Below are positions 15,429 to 22,402 of a stretch of 64,000 nucleotides of DNA, in pieces. Every line of letters starts with the position of its first letter. The first letter of the stretch is position 1. Under the pieces are notes generated by a model. The model was not told where the DNA came from, made no database searches, and saw only the letters and a list, made by a program, of their open reading frames with translations. A program made the translations under genes and the position numbers. The stretch comes from Bacteroidales bacterium UBA3843 (GTDB lineage: Bacteria; Bacteroidota; Bacteroidia; Bacteroidales; Paludibacteraceae), in assembly GCA_002392745.1 (NCBI GenBank), contig DGHR01000013.1, positions 1,272 through 65,271 on the forward strand, in the 5' to 3' direction.

Positions 15429-16786
15429 TGGTACACGATCTTTACATCTTGATGATTACAGCAGGTATTGTAGCCCTGCTGTTCAAGCTGCTCAAGCAAC
15501 CCGTTGTCTTAGGCTACATTGTAGCCGGAGTTTTAGTCGGACCGCATCTCTTCGGCGAGAAATTCGTCGAGATGGAGAATGTCGAGACATGGGGCAACAT
15601 CGGTGTCCTCTTCGTGCTCTTCTGTATCGGATTGGAATTCCGTCTCAAAAACCTCTTCGAGTCCGGCAAGGTCGCGCTCATCGGAGTCGCTACTATCGTC
15701 ATCGGCATGTTGCTTCTGGGCTTCGGGGTCGGCAAATCCGCCGAACTGAACACGATGAACTCGCTCTTCCTCGCCGCTATGCTCTGCATGTCTTCTACCA
15801 CTATTGTTATGAAGGCCGTGGACGAAGCCGGACTGTCCAAAGCGCGGTTTGTCAAGGGAGCCACCTCTATTCTTATCTTCGAGGATATTGTGGCGGTTGT
15901 ACTCATGGTCTTACTCTCCAGCGTAGCGGTCAAGAATAGTTTCGAGGGCTCCGTTCTGCTGGAGAAGGTCGGAGTGCTGGCTGTCACGCTCGTTGTCTGG
16001 TTCGTTGTCGGAATCCTGATTATCCCTACTCTCTTCCGATGGGTGCGGCCCTATCTCAACGACGAGATTCTCATTGTCCTTTCGCTCGGTCTGTGTCTCG
16101 GCATGGTGCTGACTGCCGAGGAAGCCGGATTCAGCTCCGCACTCGGCGCGTTCGTCATGGGTATGATTCTCGCCGAGACCAAAGAGGCGCACCGTATCGA
16201 ACATCTCATGGCGCCGCTCAAGAATGTCTTTGCCGCTATCTTCTTTGTCTCGGTGGGAATGATGATCAACCCGGCTTCGCTCGTTACCTACTGGTCTTCT
16301 ATCCTCTATGTCGCACTGGTCATCATCTTCGGTATGATTCTCTTCGGAACTCTCGGTTGCTGGTGGGGAGGCGAGACGCTCAAGGATGCTATGCAGACCG
16401 GCTTCGCCTTCGTGCAAATCGGAGAGTTCTCGTTCATCATCGCCGCCCTTGGCTCCAAACTCGGCGTCACGGACCCGGTCATCTATCCCATTATCGTCGC
16501 TGCTTCCGTGCTCACCACTTTCCTCACGCCTTATATCATGAAGGCGGCGCTGCCGTGCTATCAATTCTTGTACAACCATGCCTCGCCGCGACTCAAAGCC
16601 AAGATTGACGCACGCGAGCAACAAGTGGCTGAAGCCGAGAAAACGGCCGCAGCGGAGACAAAGAAGGAAGGACCGTCCTCGGCTGACAAGGTGCGCCATG
16701 CCGTACGCAAAACGGTTGTTACCAAACGCGTGGTCGACCTCTTCTTCCAAAACATGTCCGAAAACGACCAACCGGACAAAGAATAA
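15428..16786 (+). CDS. Cation:proton antiporter, CPA2 (Kef-type)
   Basis: The 452-residue protein has about 12 membrane segments of the Na+/H+ exchanger (CPA2) fold. Visible family blocks are QPVVLGYIVAGVLVGPHLFG near residues 22-42, NIGVLFVLFCIGLEF near 55-70, CMSSTTIVMKA, LIFEDIVAVVL with the transport-critical acidic pair region, and FSSALGAFVMGMILAET. The C-terminal tail (from ~395) is charged and cytoplasmic, but a TrkA-N nucleotide-binding domain, common in KefB/C, is missing. It likely exchanges K+ or Na+ for protons. It follows tamB after a heptamer array and is closed by an intrinsic terminator at 16823. Confidence 0.87.
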   Translation: MVHDLYILMITAGIVALLFKLLKQPVVLGYIVAGVLVGPHLFGEKFVEMENVETWGNIGVLFVLFCIGLEFRLKNLFESGKVALIGVATIVIGMLLLGFGVGKSAELNTMNSLFLAAMLCMSSTTIVMKAVDEAGLSKARFVKGATSILIFEDIVAVVLMVLLSSVAVKNSFEGSVLLEKVGVLAVTLVVWFVVGILIIPTLFRWVRPYLNDEILIVLSLGLCLGMVLTAEEAGFSSALGAFVMGMILAETKEAHRIEHLMAPLKNVFAAIFFVSVGMMINPASLVTYWSSILYVALVIIFGMILFGTLGCWWGGETLKDAMQTGFAFVQIGEFSFIIAALGSKLGVTDPVIYPIIVAASVLTTFLTPYIMKAALPCYQFLYNHASPRLKAKIDAREQQVAEAEKTAAAETKKEGPSSADKVRHAVRKTVVTKRVVDLFFQNMSENDQPDKE

Positions 16787-16822
16787 CCTCGCATTGCCTT
16801 GCACCTAAACGAACAATTTTCC

Positions 16823-16850
16823 AAAGACGGGCTCCGGCTCGTCTTTTTTT
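16823..16850 (+). terminator. Intrinsic terminator after the antiporter gene
   Basis: A stem of about 10 bp (AAAGACG...CGTCTTT with G-T wobble inside, loop TCCG) followed by seven T residues, 37 bp beyond the stop codon. Confidence 0.8.
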
Positions 16851-16899
16851 GTCATATACCATACCTGTAATCCATTGCCCACAAAAAATCACCCTCCCA

Positions 16900-16931
16900 C
16901 TTGCATATGTCAGAAAAAAGCAGTATCTTTG
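16900..16931 (+). promoter_or_regulatory. Promoter of the dam-dpnD-dpnI cassette
   Basis: CTTG (16900-16903), 20 nt, TATCTTTG (16924-16931). The full upstream box CTTGCATATGTC and AAAAAAGCAG spacer match the host's class I promoters, so this acquired cassette uses a native-type promoter. Confidence 0.75.
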
Positions 16932-16978
16932 CACGCAAATTGTGTTTAGTATCATAAAATGCTCTAACTTTAATAACA

Positions 16979-17728
16979 ATGAAAGCGAAACCATTTGTCA
17001 AATGGGTGGGCGGTAAAACGCAACTCATTGACCAACTGGAAGCACTGCTTCCCGCTGACTTTGACCAATGGGAGAATGTCACTTACATTGAGCCGTTTGT
17101 CGGCGGAGGAGCTATGCTCTTCCATATGTTGCAGACACACTCTAACATCAAATCAGCTATTATTAACGACATCAATCCAGACCTTACAACGTGCTACAGA
17201 GTAGTGCGTGATAATCCGTCGGATTTGGTTGACTCATTGCAAAAAATTCAAGAAGAATACTATTCTTTAGAGAATGAAGAAATACGAAAGGATTTCTACC
17301 TACGAAAGCGTGAAGAGTTTAACACTAAAACATTAGACTCCATTCGAAACACAACACTTTTCTTCTTTCTGAATCGTACTTGTTTTAATGGTTTATATCG
17401 TGTGAACAAAGCAGGACTATTCAATGTGCCGTTTGGCCGTTATGAAACGCCGATGATTTGTGATCCGAACACCATTTATGCGGATAGTGAATTGTTGCAA
17501 AATGTGGAGATTCTTACGGGCGATTACCAGCAAACATTAGAAAGGGCAAAAGGGAAGACGCTATTTTATTTTGACCCGCCCTATCGTCCGCTCAATAACA
17601 CCAGCAGTTTCAATGACTACACCAAAGAAGCATTTAACGACCTTGCGCAACGGCGTTTGAAAGAGTTTTGTGACAAAGTAGAAGCGGCGGGGTACAAGTT
17701 TATTTTTAATCCCGAAAAACAAATTTAG
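16979..17728 (+). CDS. dam: Dam-family DNA adenine methylase, C-terminally truncated
   Basis: The 249-residue protein shows the D12-class order: FVKWVGGKTQLI (motif X, residues 5-16), YIEPFVGGGAMLFHM (motif I), NRTCFNGLYRVNKAGLFNVP in the recognition region, as in GATC-specific Dam/DpnM, and LFYFDPPYRPL (motif IV). After EAAGYKF, where homologues continue with the LSNS motif VI block and about 45 more residues to motif VIII, this protein ends abruptly in IFNPEKQI. The missing part is not found downstream, because dpnD begins 2 bp later. By family knowledge such a protein is probably inactive. That would make sense, since the cassette also encodes DpnI, which destroys DNA methylated at GATC. 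It may therefore be a remnant of a DpnII-type locus. Confidence 0.85.
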   Translation: MKAKPFVKWVGGKTQLIDQLEALLPADFDQWENVTYIEPFVGGGAMLFHMLQTHSNIKSAIINDINPDLTTCYRVVRDNPSDLVDSLQKIQEEYYSLENEEIRKDFYLRKREEFNTKTLDSIRNTTLFFFLNRTCFNGLYRVNKAGLFNVPFGRYETPMICDPNTIYADSELLQNVEILTGDYQQTLERAKGKTLFYFDPPYRPLNNTSSFNDYTKEAFNDLAQRRLKEFCDKVEAAGYKFIFNPEKQI

Positions 17729-17730
17729 TT

Positions 17731-17937
17731 ATGAAGTATTTGGTAAAAGTAGAAGAAATTTTATCTCGAGAGATTATTATAGAGGCAGAAGATGAGACAG
17801 ATGCCGAGTCTAAAGTGAAAGATTTATACCGTAAAGAGAAAATTGTTTTGGATTATAACGATTTTATTGGCGAACCAACCATCAAATGTCAACGAGTTTG
17901 CGCTGAGATTGAGGAGTATACAAAATTTGACGAATAA
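17731..17937 (+). CDS. dpnD: DpnD/PcfM family small protein
   Basis: The 68-residue protein begins MKYLVKVEEILSREIIIEAE and continues with DLYRKEKIVLDYNDFIGEP. This matches the short DpnD/PcfM domain, known from the pneumococcal DpnI locus and from conjugative elements. Its biochemical role is not established. The ATG is 2 bp after the truncated dam gene, and its TAA overlaps the ATG of dpnI by one base (17937), so the three are translated from one message. The sequence is AT-rich like the rest of the cassette. Confidence 0.85.
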   Translation: MKYLVKVEEILSREIIIEAEDETDAESKVKDLYRKEKIVLDYNDFIGEPTIKCQRVCAEIEEYTKFDE

Positions 17938-18707
17938 TGACTTTCGATTTCAACACATCGCTAATAGAGAACTATCACAGCGCGACACAAAAAGCGCGTG
18001 TGCTGACAGAAGATTGGTTAGGCAGAAATATGTATTGCCCGATTTGTGGTACACCTGTACTAACACACTTTGAAGCCAATCGACCAGTCGCGGACTTTTA
18101 CTGCCAAGTTTGTAAATCTGAATACGAATTAAAAAGTAAAGAGAAATCATCCGCTGGTATTGGTGATAGAATTGTTGATGGTGAGTACTCCACTATGATT
18201 AGTAGAATAACTGCACTAAATAATCCGAACTTCTTCTTCCTTACACATTACAATAACAGAGTTCGGAATCTTGTGCTGATTCCAAATTATTTTTTTGTGC
18301 CAAGTATAATAGAGAAACGGAAACCTCTATCAGAAAACGCGAGACGTGCTGGTTGGACGGGATGTAACATTAACCTCACGTCTATTCCTCAATATGGGAA
18401 GATTTTTGTGGTTCAAGATTCCATTGAGATAGAGCATAGTTTGGTTGTTGATGCCTATCGAAAAGTCGAGAGTTTGCGAACTAATTCGCTTGATAGCCGA
18501 AGTTGGTTGATGGATGTATTGCATTGCGTTGATAAATTGGGAGATGAGTTTACTTTGGAAGAAATGTATTCGTTCACAAAATTGCTACATCTAAAACATC
18601 CTGATAATAACAATGTTCAACCTAAAATTAGGCAGCAATTACAAATATTGCGTGACAGAGGATTCTTACAGTTTACCACTAGAGGACATTATAAAAAGGT
18701 TAAGTGA
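17937..18707 (+). CDS. dpnI: DpnI-type methyl-directed restriction endonuclease
   Basis: The 256-residue protein matches S. pneumoniae DpnI (about 254 residues) along its whole length. The catalytic PD-(D/E)XK site is intact with D53, E64 and K66 (PVADFYC...EYELKSK), the same numbering I recall for DpnI. Four cysteines (C34, C37, C56, C59) form the zinc knuckle. NNPNFFFLTH and ARRAGWTGCNINLTSIP are hallmark blocks, and the C-terminal winged helix (KIRQQLQILRDRGFLQF) is the second methyl-adenine reader. DpnI cuts GATC only when the adenine is methylated, so it attacks phage or plasmid DNA from Dam-positive hosts. The host itself must therefore lack GATC methylation, consistent with the broken dam upstream. 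Confidence 0.95.
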   Translation: MTFDFNTSLIENYHSATQKARVLTEDWLGRNMYCPICGTPVLTHFEANRPVADFYCQVCKSEYELKSKEKSSAGIGDRIVDGEYSTMISRITALNNPNFFFLTHYNNRVRNLVLIPNYFFVPSIIEKRKPLSENARRAGWTGCNINLTSIPQYGKIFVVQDSIEIEHSLVVDAYRKVESLRTNSLDSRSWLMDVLHCVDKLGDEFTLEEMYSFTKLLHLKHPDNNNVQPKIRQQLQILRDRGFLQFTTRGHYKKVK

Positions 18708-18769
18708 GGAAGTGAATTGAATAATGTTAAAATGACATATAATTATATCGACAAAACACCATATACCCT

Positions 18770-19234
18770 ATGAAAAATCTCATTACGATTATCTTATCTG
18801 TTTTGCTTTCTGTGTTAGCGGTGTGGGTGCTGCTGCCAGAAATGGAGAAATATTATGCACAAAAAAATGTGCCGGTCGCAACTACTACCCAACAACAAAC
18901 ACAGCAGACACAAACCCCTGAGAAACCAAAATCGGAACAAAACACAACCGCTACACCCCCCGAAAAACAAAAGGAGCCTATCACCGCCAAAATAACCAGT
19001 ACAGAGGGCTTCTATGTGAGATATTCATTGAGCAATAATACCAACAAAAACGTCAAAGACATCACGGTTCGTATTTTCTATTATAACAAAGCCGGAGAGC
19101 AAATTCACTACGAGGATGTAACACCAAGAGCAACAATAGCACCGGGGCTTTCCAAATCTTTTGAGCGCTGGAAAGCAGACGAAGCAGGGCGTGCCTACCG
19201 CACCACCATACAAGTATTGAGTTACAAGTACTAA
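18770..19234 (+). CDS. Membrane-anchored protein with FxLYD-like domain
   Basis: The 154-residue protein has one N-terminal membrane segment (ITIILSVLLSVLAVWVLLP). A Gln/Thr/Pro-rich linker (residues ~35-70) follows, then a small beta-sandwich-like domain (SNNTNKNVKDITVRIFYYN, TIAPGLSKSFERW) that resembles FxLYD-type domains. The linker implies a domain held off the membrane surface. It lies 62 bp after dpnI on the same strand and shares the cassette's low GC, so it may be part of the island, but a role in restriction is not indicated. I cannot name a family with certainty. Confidence 0.6.
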   Translation: MKNLITIILSVLLSVLAVWVLLPEMEKYYAQKNVPVATTTQQQTQQTQTPEKPKSEQNTTATPPEKQKEPITAKITSTEGFYVRYSLSNNTNKNVKDITVRIFYYNKAGEQIHYEDVTPRATIAPGLSKSFERWKADEAGRAYRTTIQVLSYKY

Positions 19235-19342
19235 ACCTCCCTGCTCCTTTCTTAGCGAGTTCGGTTGGGGGCAGTGGGAAAGCTATTTTTCCACAATTTA
19301 TATTTTGCAAGCAGAAGGGGCGGTTTTGAAGACAAGAATGGA

Positions 19343-19359
19343 AGAATAAAATAAATTCT
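19343..19359. promoter_or_regulatory. Degenerate AGAAT-N7-ATTCT palindrome upstream of a promoter
   Basis: Arms agaat and attct are centred at 19351, about 61 bp before the TATCTTTG at 19412. Better copies lie at the same distance before the promoters at 20113 and 61961. Confidence 0.4.
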
Positions 19360-19387
19360 ATTTTTTCTCAAAATTATCACTCAAAAA

Positions 19388-19419
19388 TTTGCATATATGG
19401 GATTTTTGTTGTATCTTTG
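19388..19419 (+). promoter_or_regulatory. Orphan promoter in the dpnI-dxs gap
   Basis: TTTG (19388-19391), 20 nt, TATCTTTG (19412-19419), with extended box TTTGCATATATG and spacer end TTTTTGTTG (class II). No convincing gene follows; a terminator lies 190 bp downstream. Confidence 0.72.
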
Positions 19420-19495
19420 CAATGGATTTTGGAATGTTTCTAAAAAAGCGCAAAATCCGGCGTCAAACGTTCTGTGACGCAAGAGAAATCTCCCC

Positions 19496-19539
19496 CTTAT
19501 CACCCCCTAATCACGCCGAAATCACCCGGAAATCACCCC
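19496..19539. repeat. 11-bp tandem array, four units
   Basis: Units cttatcacccc, ctaatcacgcc, gaaatcacccg and gaaatcacccc are exactly 11 bp each, inside the candidate small RNA. Confidence 0.85.
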
Positions 19540-19607
19540 CTTTACCACAAACAAAAGTGCGTATTTGTGTCGAAATTCATACGAATTTGCATCGAAACGA
19601 ATAAAGA

Positions 19608-19633
19608 AGCGGTCCGCGAGGGTCGCTTTTTTT
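19608..19633 (+). terminator. Intrinsic terminator of the candidate small RNA
   Basis: Stem AGCGGTCC/GGGTCGCT (8 bp, two G-T pairs), loop GCGA, then seven T residues. Confidence 0.7.
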
Positions 19634-19914
19634 CTGCCATGTGGGCTGTGTCGTACGTTTGGACATAGAGCAATTTTTCGGCACGCCCCTTCCCCTATGG
19701 GGTGTTTCTTCTTTTTCTGCCCTATGGGCAGTGTCGTAACTTCGGCCCCTCCCCTAAAGGGACCCTCCGTAGCTACTTCCGCGTCTTGCGGGGCATACGC
19801 AAGACGTGTCCTGCAATTTTTCGGCACGCCCCTTCCCCTCCGGGGGGTGCAGTCTCGGTCGGCTTGGTCTCCCCGACCGCCTTCCCTTTTCGAAGCCAAA
19901 AGTCAATTGGCTTC
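19631..19914. repeat. GC-rich duplicated module with hairpins
   Basis: A 26-bp segment is present identically at 19671-19696 and 19814-19839 (core TCGGCACGCCCCTTCCCCT). A second pair, tctgcc...gggc.gtgtcgta, lies at 19633-19655 and 19716-19738. Perfect 8-bp hairpins sit at 19783-19805 (GTCTTGCG/CGCAAGAC) and 19892-19914 (GAAGCCAA/TTGGCTTC). The stretch is far richer in GC than the DNA around it. A long open frame crosses it, but the product is compositionally odd and looks spurious. Confidence 0.7.
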
Positions 19915-19920
19915 TCCATC

Positions 19921-20022
19921 TCCGAAAAAGATATGGGAACGGATTAAGTATATTAGCGAGATTTTTGAAAAGGGCAAAGCCCTAATTTTACTACTATCAT
20001 CACCCGTCTTATGCAAGCATAG
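19921..20022 (+). repeat. Dispersed repeat A, copy 1 (about 102 bp)
   Basis: From tccgaaaaag to gcatag this stretch matches the reverse complement of 61417-61521 at roughly 80 percent identity by eye, including identical blocks ggattaagtatattagcg and cgtcttatgcaagcatag. The two copies are the only ones in the window. Confidence 0.8.
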
Positions 20023-20091
20023 CCGACCGATAATCGTATTAAAATATAGAATAAATTATTCTATTTTTTCAAAAATCTCGCTAATATACTT
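19946..20091. repeat. Perfect 26-bp inverted repeat reaching the dxs promoter
   Basis: Arms 19946-19971 and 20066-20091 (core TATTAGCGAGATTTTTG) are perfect reverse complements with 94 bp between. The left arm lies inside dispersed repeat A; the right arm ends within the CTTG box of the promoter at 20089. Confidence 0.85.
20046..20064. promoter_or_regulatory. Palindrome ATAGAATAAATTATTCTAT upstream of the dxs promoter
   Basis: A 19-bp palindrome centred 58 bp before TACCTTTG at 20113. An 18-bp version sits 58.5 bp before the promoter at 61961, so this may be a regulator site. Confidence 0.55.
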
Positions 20092-20120
20092 GCGTATGTG
20101 CAATTTTTGTCGTACCTTTG
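20089..20120 (+). promoter_or_regulatory. Promoter of the dxs-trkA-trkH operon
   Basis: CTTG (20089-20092), 20 nt, TACCTTTG (20113-20120). The extended box CTTGCGTATGTG and spacer CAATTTTTGTCG are the class II form, nearly identical to that at 61937-61968. The leader is unusually long (about 255 nt) and full of 7-bp arrays. Confidence 0.75.
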
Positions 20121-20201
20121 TAGCCGATTTAATTTGGACGAGTGTGCGCATACGCGCGATGATGTGTTTTTTTGAGAAAAAAAGAGAATTTAGAAAAAAC
20201 A

Positions 20202-20265
20202 TACACTATACACTATACACTATACACTATACACTATACTATACACCAATAACCAATAACCAAAT
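20202..20265. repeat. Heptamer array (tacacta / ccaataa) in the dxs leader
   Basis: About nine 7-bp units: tacacta several times, then ccaataa twice. Confidence 0.85.
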
Positions 20266-20324
20266 TGATTAAGGAGTCAGGAATAAGGAATAAAGACAAA
20301 AATGTGTCGTCTATAGTAACTTAT

Positions 20325-20380
20325 CTTGATTCTTGACTCTTGACTCTTGACTCCTTTCACCAATCACCAATCACAAATAA
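20325..20380. repeat. Heptamer array (cttgact / ccaatca) just before dxs
   Basis: Eight 7-bp units: cttgatt, cttgact three times, cctttca, ccaatca twice and caaataa. The dxs ATG follows within 4 bp. Confidence 0.88.
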
Positions 20381-20383
20381 TAC

Positions 20384-22402
20384 ATGGAATACCAATATAT
20401 CAACAAAATCGATTCACCGGCGGACCTGAAGAAGCTGCGCGTAGAGGAGCTACCCGCCGTGTGCGCTGAGTTGAGACAATTTATCATTGAGGCGCTGAGC
20501 AAGAACCCGGGGCATCTCGGGTCCTCGCTGGGCACTATCGAACTGACTGTGGCGCTGCACTATGTCTTCGATACGCCGGAGGACAAACTGGTGTGGGACG
20601 TAGGACACCAAGCCTATGCGCACAAGATCCTGACCGGACGGCGAGACCGTTTCCATACCAACCGCCAGTTCAAGGGACTAAGCCCCTTTACCAACCCTGC
20701 GGAAAGCGACTACGACGCCTTCATCGCCGGACACGCTTCCAATAGCATATCTGCGGCATTGGGCCTTGATATTGCAGACCGCTTCACTGTAGAACCGTCA
20801 CAGAGCGACAGTAAGACCGCTAACGCTGCAGGACCGGCTGCGCCTGTAAGACACAACGTGGTAGCCATCATCGGAGACGGAGCCATGACCGGCGGACTGG
20901 CGTTCGAGGGACTGAACAACACCTCGATGGACAAGAACAACCTGCTCATTGTGCTGAACGACAACCACATGGCTATCGACCCCCTCAAAGGCGGATTCAC
21001 ACAATACCTGGTGGACATCACGACCAGTTCAACCTACAACCGCTGGAGATGGCAACTATACCAACTGGCGCAGCGACTGCACCTGATTGACGAGGAGAAG
21101 AAACAGCGCATTCTCCGCCGCAACAACAACTGGAAAGCCGCACTCAGCAAACAAAAGAGCAACATCTTCACCGGCCTCAACATCCGCTATTTCGGACCTA
21201 CCGACGGACACGACGTGGTGAGCCTGGTGCGCATACTGAGCGAGATAAAAAACCACCGCGGACCGAAAGTGCTGCATATCATCACCAAAAAAGGCAAAGG
21301 CTATGCCCCTGCCGAGAACGACCAGACCGTATGGCATGCGCCGGGAGAGTTCAACGTGGAGACAGGGGAACGTAACCTCTCCCCTACCCTCTCCCAAGGA
21401 GAGGGAGAACAGATTCCGCCGCTGTGGCAGGAGGTGTTCGGCCAGACGCTGCTGGAGATGGCAAAGCAGAACGAGAAGATTGTGGGCATCACACCCGCCA
21501 TGCCCAGCGGCTGCTCAATGAGCATCATGCAGAAAGAGTTGCCCGAACGCGTCTTTGACGTAGGTATCGCCGAGGGCCACGCCGTCACCTTCAGCGCCGG
21601 ACTCGCCAAAGGCGGATTGCTGCCCTATTGCAACATCTACTCCACGTTCCTGCAACGGGCGTACGACAATATCGTCCACGATGTCGCGCTGCAGAACCTG
21701 CACGTGGTGCTCTGTATAGACCGCGCAGGTATCGTCGGCAACGACGGCGCTACACACCACGGCCTGCTCGACCTGGCATACCTGCGACCCATTCCGAACA
21801 TGCAGATATGCGCACCGCGCACCGCAGAAGACCTGGTAGAGATGATGCACCTGGCTGCCAAGTTGGAAGGCCCCGTGGCAATACGCTATCCGAGAGGCAG
21901 GACAAACGTCTCCCCAGGGAGTTCTACGGACGGCCACCGGCAGTCCGATCGAGCAGAGCTCTTCACCAGCTCAAGGGAGGGAGTAAGGTTCGGCAAGGGC
22001 ATCAAACTGCGGGACGGAGAGGATATCGCCGTACTGACCATCGGAGCCATCGGAAACACCATGGCCGAAGCGATTGAAGAAGTCGAAAGTCAAAAGTCGA
22101 AAGTCGAAAGACAATTTGCACATTACGATATGCGGTGGTTGAAGCCTTTGGATGAAGAGATATTACACGAGGTAGGCAAACGCTTCCGGACCATCGTTAC
22201 CGCCGAGGACGGCATGATTGCCGGCGGACTGGGCAGCGCAGTGCTGGAATGGATGAGCGACCACGGCTATACACCGCGCATCATCCGGCTCGGAGTAAAC
22301 GACCAATATGTAGAACACGGTTCTACCAAAGAACTATACCACTTACTGAAATTAGATAAGGAGGGATTATGCGAATCGTTATTGCAGGCGCAGGCGAAGT
22401 AG
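20384..22402 (+). CDS. dxs: 1-deoxy-D-xylulose-5-phosphate synthase
   Basis: The 672-residue enzyme joins pyruvate and glyceraldehyde-3-phosphate with thiamine diphosphate, the first step of the MEP isoprenoid pathway. Family blocks are in order: SKNPGHLGSSLGTIELTVAL, DKLVWDVGHQAYAHKILTGR, the thiamine-diphosphate motif IIGDGAMTGG...N near 164-190, GPTDGHD, and the C-terminal RYPRGR and EHGSTKELY. It is some 30-40 residues longer than usual because of insertions: one near 138-158, LSPTLSQGEGE near 332-342 from a palindromic DNA insert, and EVESQKSKVERQ near 564-576 from a 7-bp array. It overlaps trkA by 34 bp; the order dxs-trkA-trkH is common in Bacteroidales. Confidence 0.96.
   Translation: MEYQYINKIDSPADLKKLRVEELPAVCAELRQFIIEALSKNPGHLGSSLGTIELTVALHYVFDTPEDKLVWDVGHQAYAHKILTGRRDRFHTNRQFKGLSPFTNPAESDYDAFIAGHASNSISAALGLDIADRFTVEPSQSDSKTANAAGPAAPVRHNVVAIIGDGAMTGGLAFEGLNNTSMDKNNLLIVLNDNHMAIDPLKGGFTQYLVDITTSSTYNRWRWQLYQLAQRLHLIDEEKKQRILRRNNNWKAALSKQKSNIFTGLNIRYFGPTDGHDVVSLVRILSEIKNHRGPKVLHIITKKGKGYAPAENDQTVWHAPGEFNVETGERNLSPTLSQGEGEQIPPLWQEVFGQTLLEMAKQNEKIVGITPAMPSGCSMSIMQKELPERVFDVGIAEGHAVTFSAGLAKGGLLPYCNIYSTFLQRAYDNIVHDVALQNLHVVLCIDRAGIVGNDGATHHGLLDLAYLRPIPNMQICAPRTAEDLVEMMHLAAKLEGPVAIRYPRGRTNVSPGSSTDGHRQSDRAELFTSSREGVRFGKGIKLRDGEDIAVLTIGAIGNTMAEAIEEVESQKSKVERQFAHYDMRWLKPLDEEILHEVGKRFRTIVTAEDGMIAGGLGSAVLEWMSDHGYTPRIIRLGVNDQYVEHGSTKELYHLLKLDKEGLCESLLQAQAK
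21377..21409. repeat. Palindromic CTCTCCC repeat inside dxs
   Basis: ctctcccctaccctctccc is followed by aaggagaggg, forming a hairpin (ccctctcc/ggagaggg). It encodes LSPTLSQGEGE, a peptide typical of such repeats when they land in frame. Confidence 0.7.
22079..22113. repeat. Heptamer array inside dxs
   Basis: Five 7-bp units (gaagtcg, aaagtca, aaagtcg, aaagtcg, aaagaca) in frame encode a Lys/Ser/Glu-rich insert between the transketolase pyrimidine and C-terminal domains. Confidence 0.8.

Larger units (their letters stand above)
19426..19633 (+). ncRNA. Candidate small RNA between an orphan promoter and a terminator
   Basis: About 205 nt lie between the expected start after the 19388-19419 promoter and an intrinsic terminator at 19608-19633. 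The only ATG frame (19422) would begin at or before the transcript start, and its translation is low-complexity (SPPNHAEITRKSPPLPQ). The interior holds four 11-bp units (19496-19539) and a perfect 6-bp hairpin (aaattc/gaattt near 19573). This is a structural prediction only. Confidence 0.45.

Noticed and set aside
17686..17728. Simple frameshift in dam with the C-terminus in another frame
   Set aside because: dpnD starts 2 bp after the stop and is intact, and no frame there gives the LSNS block, so the end is deleted rather than shifted.
19946..20091. Insertion sequence with 26-bp terminal inverted repeats
   Set aside because: The interior is only 94 bp, with no transposase and no target duplication visible; I list it as an inverted repeat instead.
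19565..20272. 235-residue open frame across the GC-rich module and repeat A
   Set aside because: It starts inside the candidate small RNA, has a Pro/Ser/Cys/Phe-rich product that changes character at every repeat border, and contains the dxs promoter. It looks like chance translation of repeats.
20325..20380. CRISPR array
   Set aside because: Units are 7 bp with no spacers, and no cas genes are present; the same holds for the arrays at 25151 and 63339.
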